64,000 bases of DNA from Chitinophagales bacterium. Lineage in GTDB: Bacteria > Bacteroidota > Bacteroidia > Chitinophagales > LD1. Shown in pieces: positions 32,788 to 40,400 of the stretch. The stretch spans positions 35,835-99,834 of the forward strand of contig JAEUVA010000024.1 in the NCBI GenBank assembly GCA_016787045.1. Reading direction: 5' to 3'. The notes below the pieces were generated by a model. It was not told the DNA's origin and ran no database searches. It saw only the letters and a program-made list of their open reading frames with translations. Each line of letters starts with the position of its first letter. Positions within the stretch are counted from its first letter, which is position 1. Position numbers and translations under genes: made by a program.

Positions 32788-34908
32788 ATGAAAAAGTTAT
32801 TACTCTTTTTAGTTGCAGCAGCTACGTTTATCACGTCAGCAAACGCACAGGCCCCACAAGGCATGAACTATCAAGCCATAGTTCGCAGTTCAACAGGTGC
32901 ACCGGTTACTACCGGCACTGTACGTTTTCGTTTTACCATCCGCGATGGCTCACCTACTGGCTCAGCCGTATTTCAAGAATCACAAACCGCTAACCCTAAT
33001 CAGTTTGGTTTGGCTAATGTGGTTATTGGTACTGGCGGTGGCAACTTAGCTACTGTTAACTGGGGCAATGGTTCAAAATATTTACAAGTAGAGTTAGACG
33101 TAACCGGTGGTACTAACTACACCGATATGGGTACTACTCAATTAATGAGCGTTCCTTACGCACTATTTGCCGGGAATGCCGGTGGCGCTACAGGCCCACA
33201 AGGTCCTACCGGTCCACAAGGCCCGGCCGGTAACGATGGTGCACCAGGCTCAGCAGGCCCAGCAGGTCCTACCGGTGCAGCAGGCGCTACTGGTGCAGCC
33301 GGAAATGACGGAGCTACTGGAGCAACTGGTGCTACAGGCCCACAAGGAGCCACAGGAGCTACAGGTTCAGGCGGTGGTGCTACTGGCGCTACAGGTGCTA
33401 CTGGCCCTACTGGTGCTGCTGGAGCAACAGGTAGCGCAGGTGCTACTGGTGCAGCAGGTGCTACCGGTGCCACAGGTGCAGTTGGTGCTACCGGTGCCAC
33501 AGGTGCCACCGGTGCGGGTGCTACCGGTGCCACAGGTGCCACAGGCCCTGCCGGAAGCGGCACGGTAAGCGGTACATTAAACACTGTGGCTAAGTTTACC
33601 CCTAACGGTACTTCTGTAGGCAACTCTCAAATTACTGATGATGCTACAACAGTATCAGTAGGCACACCGTTTACGGGTGTTGGGCTGGTGCATGTGGCTG
33701 GTGGGGTATCTACTAACAGTGCTGGCGGAGCGGGTTTCTACACCTATCAAACAGGAGTATTTAAAGGGGGTATGGAATTATTTGCCGGAGGGTATGACAT
33801 CTATACAGATGCTACCACGCCAATTACATTTAGTCCTGGTGGTGGTTCTGAGCGCGCTCGCATTACACCAACCGGAGATGTAGGTATAGGCACTGCTGCA
33901 CCAGGTGCTAAACTTGAAGTAGCGGGTCAGGTAAAAATAACCGGAGGCGCTCCGGGGGCAGGTAAAGTTTTAACTTCAGACGCAACCGGTTTAGCTACAT
34001 GGGAAACTCCAGCAGCGGGTGGTGGTCAATGGATAACCAGTGGCAACAACATTTACAATGCTAATACTCAGTCTGTAGGTGTGGGCATCGCCACTCCAAG
34101 TGCAGTACACAAATTGCATGTGGTTGGTACTGACACTGCTGCAATTTATGGTGTATATAATGGTACTTTGAATGGTAAAACCGCAATTCATGGACACAAT
34201 GCTTATGCTACTTTCACCGGTAGCGGAAACAACATTGGTGTGTTGGGTACTTACAACACAGCCGTTTACGGTACAGGTGTGGCTGGTATTGGTTTCACCG
34301 GTACTAAGCCGGCTAACGGTTTAGATATTGGCGTGTATGGCTCGGCTTCCATTGGTGGTTATTTTAAAGGGTCAACCGCTATACGTGCAGAAGGTGTAGT
34401 AACCATTGTGGATGGTACACAAGGTGCCGGCAAAGTGTTAACTTCTGATGCTAACGGAAACGCTTCTTGGCAAACGCCAAGTGGTGGTGGCGGAGGCGGC
34501 ACTGCCGTAACTGCTGCTTCATTTAGCGGATTTGCGGGAAGCAGCATTGCATCTGGCTCAACAGCATACGTTTTTGCAGGTCCAACAACCACAGTTACTA
34601 TTACTTCTACCACTCAGCGAATTGTGGCTTCTGCCTCAGCAAATTTGGGAATGACTACAGGCAGCACAAATGCTGATATCGGTATTTGTTACCAATTAGG
34701 AGCAGGAGCAATCACTAACTTTGTTGGAATCAACTACATAACAATGGCGCTGAATTCTACAACAACAGGCACTGTATCTGCTGATGGCAGCATTACCGGT
34801 TTAGCTCCGGGTACTTACACCATTGGCTTAGGTATAAGAAATAGTGGAGCAGGTGCAATTAACAATAACGACTATGTTAATGGTTGGGTTATGGTGATTG
34901 GAAATTAA
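32788..34908 (+). CDS. Secreted collagen-like repeat protein
   Basis: 706 residues, signal peptide to about A20. Residues 26-128 form an N-terminal domain common to Bacteroidota tail-fibre-like proteins ('[20 protein letters not shown]', '[16 protein letters not shown]'). Residues 133-257 are a collagen-like tract of about 40 Gly-X-Y triplets dominated by GAT and GPQ, with two register breaks (one residue gained near 196, one lost near 243). The C-terminal half has two copies of a spacer '[15 protein letters not shown]' (about residues 390-415 and 545-570) and a final beta-rich domain. No T9SS sorting domain is recognised. By analogy with BclA-like and phage collagens it may form a trimeric surface fibre; that is inference. 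Terminators flank the gene, so it is transcribed alone. Confidence 0.85.
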   Translation: MKKLLLFLVAAATFITSANAQAPQGMNYQAIVRSSTGAPVTTGTVRFRFTIRDGSPTGSAVFQESQTANPNQFGLANVVIGTGGGNLATVNWGNGSKYLQVELDVTGGTNYTDMGTTQLMSVPYALFAGNAGGATGPQGPTGPQGPAGNDGAPGSAGPAGPTGAAGATGAAGNDGATGATGATGPQGATGATGSGGGATGATGATGPTGAAGATGSAGATGAAGATGATGAVGATGATGATGAGATGATGATGPAGSGTVSGTLNTVAKFTPNGTSVGNSQITDDATTVSVGTPFTGVGLVHVAGGVSTNSAGGAGFYTYQTGVFKGGMELFAGGYDIYTDATTPITFSPGGGSERARITPTGDVGIGTAAPGAKLEVAGQVKITGGAPGAGKVLTSDATGLATWETPAAGGGQWITSGNNIYNANTQSVGVGIATPSAVHKLHVVGTDTAAIYGVYNGTLNGKTAIHGHNAYATFTGSGNNIGVLGTYNTAVYGTGVAGIGFTGTKPANGLDIGVYGSASIGGYFKGSTAIRAEGVVTIVDGTQGAGKVLTSDANGNASWQTPSGGGGGGTAVTAASFSGFAGSSIASGSTAYVFAGPTTTVTITSTTQRIVASASANLGMTTGSTNADIGICYQLGAGAITNFVGINYITMALNSTTTGTVSADGSITGLAPGTYTIGLGIRNSGAGAINNNDYVNGWVMVIGN
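33184..33558 (+). repeat. Collagen Gly-X-Y coding repeat tract
   Basis: A 9-nt-based tandem pattern (GGT GCT ACT and GGC CCA CAA variants) encoding the collagen-like tract. It is short-unit repetitive DNA and likely prone to length change. Confidence 0.85.
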
Positions 34909-34929
34909 TCTGTATAGACAATTATTCGC

Positions 34930-34963
34930 AGAGGCCGCACCGAAAGGTGCGGCCTCTTTTTTT
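34930..34963 (+). terminator. Strong terminator after the collagen-like gene
   Basis: Perfect 11-bp stem (GAGGCCGCACC/GGTGCGGCCTC) with a GAAA tetraloop followed by seven T. Confidence 0.92.
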
Positions 34964-35020
34964 GCGGTTAGCAATAGCATTTTTTTGGGGCAAACGCTAA
35001 GGCATCAGTAAAACTGACGA

Positions 35021-35515
35021 TTAATCGCTATAAGTAAAACTGAACTGCCCTTCACTCAACACCTTGGTGTTGCTGCCGTTGCTCTCGGCCACAACAGCAC
35101 TAAAAGTGCCCGCAATTTTTTTAGTAGAGGGGTCAAACTCTGTAAAGTTAAGCACGCCCGGAGTGGCGTTTTGCGAGTAAAATGTTTTGTCAAAATTGTT
35201 ATTGCCGTAGCGCAAGATATTAGTGCCGTAGTTCAGTTCAATGGGGTTTAGTAAACTGTCCGGGTTGATGTAAAAATCAATTTCTACTTCGCCATAAAGT
35301 TTGCTGTTGTTTTGAAACTCTACCAGTTTGGTGCCTTTAACGGTAATGCGATTGCCATTGCGCTTTGCGCTACTGGTAGCTGCCGGAGCGTAAAACTCTT
35401 GCCCATCTAACTTAAAGCGGAAAGGAGCGGTGTTGAAATTTTCTTTTTTGCAGCCGGAGATCAAAAGTAGCAGGCAAGCAATTAGGAGTGGGCTATAACG
35501 TAGTTGGTGCATCAT
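35021..35515 (-). CDS. Lipoprotein of unknown function (DUF6252-like)
   Basis: About 164 residues from the ATG at 35515 (a second ATG at 35512 is equally possible). The signal ends in a lipobox 'LLLISGC' followed by KKEN, the charged start of many Bacteroidota lipoproteins. The mature part is beta-rich with 'FRFKLDGQEFYAPA', 'YGEVEIDFYI' and 'KKIAGTFSAVVAE', reminiscent of a DUF6252-like family; I am not certain of this. The C-terminus is 'EGQFSFTYSD'. It lies 76 nt downstream of aspS on the same strand. Role unknown. Confidence 0.65.
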   Translation of the reverse strand: MMHQLRYSPLLIACLLLLISGCKKENFNTAPFRFKLDGQEFYAPAATSSAKRNGNRITVKGTKLVEFQNNSKLYGEVEIDFYINPDSLLNPIELNYGTNILRYGNNNFDKTFYSQNATPGVLNFTEFDPSTKKIAGTFSAVVAESNGSNTKVLSEGQFSFTYSD

Positions 35516-35591
35516 GTAGATTTTGTATCCGCTAAAGTAACTGCCAAAGGGCAATTAACTGCGCCACTCCATCACCAAAACACTGTCATTC

Positions 35592-37349
35592 TTACTGCTT
35601 GGTAGCAATTCCCAATTCGTCTAACTGTTTTTTGTCAACGGGTGTTGGAGCGTCCATCATCAAATCGCGCCCACCACTGGTTTTTGGGAAAGCCATCGTA
35701 TCGCGAATGGTTTCGCCACCGGTCATTAGCATGACTACGCGGTCTAAACCAAAAGCACAACCACCGTGTGGGGGCGCTCCGTAGCGAAAAGCATTGAGCA
35801 TGAAACCAAACTTCTTTTCTTGCTCTTCAGGAGTTAGCCCCAAACTCTTAAATACTTTTTCCTGCACATCGTGGTTGTGAATACGAATACTGCCCGATAG
35901 CACCTCGTTGCCATTCATCACCATGTCATACGTTTGTGCACGCACACGCAAGGGTTCGGTATCAAAGTACTGTAAATCCTCTGGGTGTGGTGAGCAGAAG
36001 GGGTGGTGAGCAAACGTAATGGCTCCGGTTTCTTCATCTTGTTCAAAGAGCGGGAAGTCCACTACCCAAAGCACGCTCCACTTGTTGGGGTCAATCCAGT
36101 TGTTGCGCTTGGCTAATTCTAATCGGAGGTCGCCTAAGCTTTTGCGCACTTTAGCGGTTTTTTCAGCCGCTATCAAAATCAGATCCCCTTTTTGTGCGTT
36201 AAAAGCTGTACCAATTAGGCGCAGTTGTTCCTCCGTATAAAACTTATCTACCGATGATTTTACGCTGCCATCTTCATTAAACCGAATGTTGACCAAGCCG
36301 CTTAACCCACGGTGGCTAACTTTTACAAATTCCGTAAGTTCATCCAATTGTTTTCTGCTGTAGGCAGCACAGCCGCTGGCATTTAATCCGGCCACCAATC
36401 CACCATTTTGAATAGTGTTGTTGAATACCGCAAATTCTGATGAAGGCAGCATTTGATTCAATTCCACTATCGGGCAATCAAAACGCAAATCAGGTTTATC
36501 GCTGCCATACAGGCGCAGGGCATCATCGTATTTTAAGCGATTTAACTCAGGCAATTCATAGTTTATCACCTTTTTAAATACGTGGCGAACCATTCCGCCA
36601 AAGGTTTCAAAAATATCTTCCTGGTGCACAAAGCTCATTTCGCAATCTACCTGCGTAAACTCGGGCTGGCGGTCTCCACGAAAATCTTCATCGCGAAAAC
36701 ACTTTACAATTTGATAGTATCTGTCCATTCCGGCTACCATCAATAATTGTTTTAATATTTGGGGAGATTGGGGCAAGGCATAAAAGCTGCCTTCCACTAA
36801 TCGTGATGGCACCAAAAAATCGCGCGCACCCTCGGGTGTACTTTTGATAAGGTTAGGCGTTTCTATTTCTATAAAATCTTTGGCATCTAAGTATTCGCGC
36901 ACCGCTTTGCTAATTTGTGCACGTTTTACCAGCACATCTTTTAGCTTGGGTCTGCGAATGTCTAAGTAACGGTACTTTAAACGCAACTCTTCGCTGCCAT
37001 CGGTATCGTTTTCAATCAAAAAAGGTGGCACCTCGCTGGTGTTAAGTAAGGTCAATTCATCAGCAATTATTTCTATGTTTCCTGTAGGAATGTTAGGGTT
37101 TTTGTTGGTGCGCTCGGCCACAGTGCCTTTCACTTGTATCACATATTCTCTACCCAAAGCGTTGGCTTGTTCGCACAATGGTGCATTCCGCTCCATATTA
37201 AATACCAACTGAGTGATACCGTAGCGATCGCGCAAATCCACAAAAGTCATTCCACCTAATAGCCGGTTTTTTTGTACCCATCCGCTCAGGGTTACAGTTT
37301 GGCCTACTTGGTTAAGGGTCAATTCACCACAGGTATGTGTTCTATACAT
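35592..37349 (-). CDS. aspS: Aspartyl-tRNA synthetase, bacterial type
   Basis: 585 residues from the ATG at 37349 (MYRTHTCGELT), the usual start; the 19 open codons before it have no family support. An N-terminal OB-fold anticodon-binding domain ('VTLSGWVQKNRLLGGMTFVD') precedes the class II catalytic core: motif 1 region 'LLVPSRLVEGSFYALPQSPQ', motif 2 'FRDEDFRGDRQPEF', the bacterial GAD insertion in the middle, and motif 3 'GCAFGLDRVVMLMTG'. It charges tRNA-Asp in the cytoplasm. Whether it also serves tRNA-Asn depends on genes outside the window. It is followed on the same strand by a small lipoprotein gene. Confidence 0.96.
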   Translation of the reverse strand: MYRTHTCGELTLNQVGQTVTLSGWVQKNRLLGGMTFVDLRDRYGITQLVFNMERNAPLCEQANALGREYVIQVKGTVAERTNKNPNIPTGNIEIIADELTLLNTSEVPPFLIENDTDGSEELRLKYRYLDIRRPKLKDVLVKRAQISKAVREYLDAKDFIEIETPNLIKSTPEGARDFLVPSRLVEGSFYALPQSPQILKQLLMVAGMDRYYQIVKCFRDEDFRGDRQPEFTQVDCEMSFVHQEDIFETFGGMVRHVFKKVINYELPELNRLKYDDALRLYGSDKPDLRFDCPIVELNQMLPSSEFAVFNNTIQNGGLVAGLNASGCAAYSRKQLDELTEFVKVSHRGLSGLVNIRFNEDGSVKSSVDKFYTEEQLRLIGTAFNAQKGDLILIAAEKTAKVRKSLGDLRLELAKRNNWIDPNKWSVLWVVDFPLFEQDEETGAITFAHHPFCSPHPEDLQYFDTEPLRVRAQTYDMVMNGNEVLSGSIRIHNHDVQEKVFKSLGLTPEEQEKKFGFMLNAFRYGAPPHGGCAFGLDRVVMLMTGGETIRDTMAFPKTSGGRDLMMDAPTPVDKKQLDELGIATKQ

Positions 37350-37436
37350 TATTCGCTTGTTTTGAGGGGCGCAAATTAAATCCAATTCAGCCAATAGAAA
37401 ACGCAAGTTTTCTAAACCTTTTTACAACGAAATGGC

Positions 37437-37444
37437 TACATTTG
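37437..37444 (+). promoter_or_regulatory. -7 element (TACATTTG) of the type-B adhesin gene
   Basis: Perfect TAnnTTTG, 38 nt before the ATG at 37483. It lies within a longer open reading frame that starts at 37432, which supports the later ATG. Confidence 0.4.
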
Positions 37445-37482
37445 GCGTCTTTCATCTTTTTATAGCAAACACTTTCTTTCTG

Positions 37483-40400
37483 ATGAGGAATTTTTACTTA
37501 TCGCTGTTGTTGATTTTTGGGATGTTATTTACTGCCAACCAAGTTAGTGCTTCGCACGTGATGGGAGCAGATATGGAGTATGAGTGCCTTGGCAATAATC
37601 AATACCGGGTAACTCTTCGCATTTATCGCGATTGTTGCGGTATCAGTATGTCTTCTTCAGTGCAGATGCAAGTGCTCAACACCTGTACAAACGCATCGTC
37701 CACGGTTACTCTAAATCAACAACCCGGCTCCGGTGTAGAAGTATCGCAACTTTGCCCATCTCAACTAAATCAAAGTGTTTGTAACTCAGGTGTTACCTGC
37801 CCGGCCAATCCCTCCGGAAATCCGGCTACATACCCGGGGGTTCGTGTACACATTTATCAGGCCATTGTTACTCTAAATGGCCAATGTAACAGTTGGCTTT
37901 TGCGCTGGAACGAGTGCTGCCGAAATAATGCCGTTAATAATATTCCGAATGCCAGTGGTACAGGAATAGGCATTGTGGCAATGATAAACAATACCAATGA
38001 CCCAGCTACGGGACAACCGTATTGCAACAATTCTGTGGCCTTCTCTACATTGCCGGTGCCGTTCATTTGTCTCAACTCTCCGTTCACGTTTAATAATGGT
38101 GGGGTAGATGTAAACGGGGACTCTCTCTTTTACCAACTCATTAACCCACTAAACGATACATACGGCAACGTTAACTTCAATGCCGGGTGGAGTGTTACTC
38201 AGCCGGTACGAACCACTCCGGCCAATAGTTTTCAATTTAGTTCCAGCTCCGGGCAAATGGCTTTTACTCCCGGTTTTTTAGAAGTAGATGTATTAGCCAT
38301 GCGCGCTAATGAATACAAGAACGGTGTATTGGTGGGCTATACCATGCGCGATATTCAGGTTACCGTACTGCCATGTGTGGTATCTACACCGGCTCAGCAG
38401 CCAATAACTAACCTACAAAATGGCAATCAGGTAGATTCGCTAAAAGTGCAAGTTTGCCCCGGTACTCCTTTGCAGTTTGATATCTTGTGTATAGATCCGG
38501 CTAATCACAATCTTACAGTTACCAGCAATATCAATGCCTCTCCTTCGGCTATTCCGGGTGCCTCTATCACACAAATAGGTACCGGAGATTCGGTATTGGC
38601 TCGGCTGCAATGGACGCCATTAGCCAGCGATACCGGTTGTAAAAACTTTACGATTAACGCTAAAAATGACGACTGTCCCATTAATGGGCAGCAGGTTAAG
38701 GTATATACGATTTGTGTGTTTACTAAAGTGCAGTTGCTGTCGGCAAGCCCCACCTTTTGTGGTACTCCGGTGCAACTTACCGCCAGCGGAGGTACAGGTT
38801 ATGTGTGGACTCCTTCTACCGGTCCTAATGCGGTTTCTAATCCCAATATTTTAAATCCTACGGTTTCGCCCACCAGCAATCAGATGTATTACTTCAGCAG
38901 CGATTGCGGCACGGATAGTGTTTTTGTTAAATCTGATCCTCCATTTTTATATGATGCCGGCCCCGGTGGCAGTATTTGCCAAAATGGTCAATTGCAACTG
39001 AATGGGTTTACCGATAATTTATATGGGCCATATACATACAAATGGGTGCCAAGTACCGGTTTACAAGACCCGGTTTCGGGCTTGCCAAACGATTCTATCC
39101 TCAACCCGGTAGCGGCTCCACTCGCTACCACTAAGTACAAACTATATATCACCGGCACTAATGGCTGTACTAATGTAGATTCAGTAACCGTAAATGTAGC
39201 AGGCACCGGCCCGTCTATTGTAGTTAAAGCACAACCTGCCAATGTATGCCCTAACGACCCCGTACAGTTAAATATTTTTACTAATCCAAATAACTGCGGC
39301 ATCAGTCAAGCGCCCTGCACCGGCAATGTGCAGCAAGGCCAAGTGGGTATAGGTACAGGTCAAACTCCGCCCGGTTCAGCTACTGGATATCCAACAGTTT
39401 ATGGTCATTACAGCAACAGTGCACGGCACCAGTTTTTGTTTTTGGCCAGTGAGTTGCTTAGCCAGTTTCCATCAGGTGGAGAGATAAGAAGTTTGTCCTT
39501 CAACGTAACGCAGATAAACACTGCCAACGATACCATCAAAAATTTTGAGATAAAATTAGGTTGCACCTCTGCTACTTCGCTAAGCACTTGGCAACCCAAT
39601 TTGGTTACGGTGTTTTCGCCCAAAAGCATAGCCATGGGGCCCACTACTAACACCGGCTGGAAAACACATACATTTGATTTTCCATACAACTGGGATGGGG
39701 TGTCTAACTTAGTGGTTGACATATGTTTTAATAACCCTACCGGCTCGGTGCTCAATGCCAAAATGCAAATGACACCTACTACCTTCAACTCTGTTTATTT
39801 TTCTAAAGGAAATACAACCCAATGCGGTACAACAGGTACACCAACGGTAAGCGTTAATCGGCCAAACACACAGTTTAATATGTGTATTACCGATGTATCG
39901 GGTATGCCTATTGTTTGGACCCCCGGTACAGGACCTAATGCGCCTACTCCGGCAGTTAACTCCACTAACCCCATAGCTAATCCTGTAACACCAGTTATTT
40001 ATTATGCCGATGTAACAGCGCCTAACGGATGTGTGAGCAAAAATTACAAGTTGGTAAATGTAGATACCTCGCTCCGCTTTTTTGCCTTTCCTGCGGATAC
40101 ATTTTTCTGTAATCCTACCCAAGTGCAACTTACTACCCAAACAGTTGGTTTGCCATTGCCGGGGCAGCAGTTCAGTTACGAGTTTAGAAACTTATCTACT
40201 AACACTGTTTTGCAAAACAATGCTACCAACAGTTTGACGGTGAATCCTACTACCACCACCTCGTATTTAGTTACGCTCAATGGTGGTGCCTGTGTTATAC
40301 GTGATACTGTTCGTGTGGTGATTGGCAATAGCATACCGGTAAATCTGGTAGTGGATAGTATCCGCTGTTTTGGACAAGCTAACGGCAAAATAAAAGCAGT

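Noticed and set aside
33156..33623. Antisense open frame rich in Pro-Val-Ala, and a second plus-strand frame rich in Leu-Val-Gln across the collagen tract
   Set aside because: Both are shadows of the 9-nt collagen repeat read in other frames; low complexity, no signal or start context.
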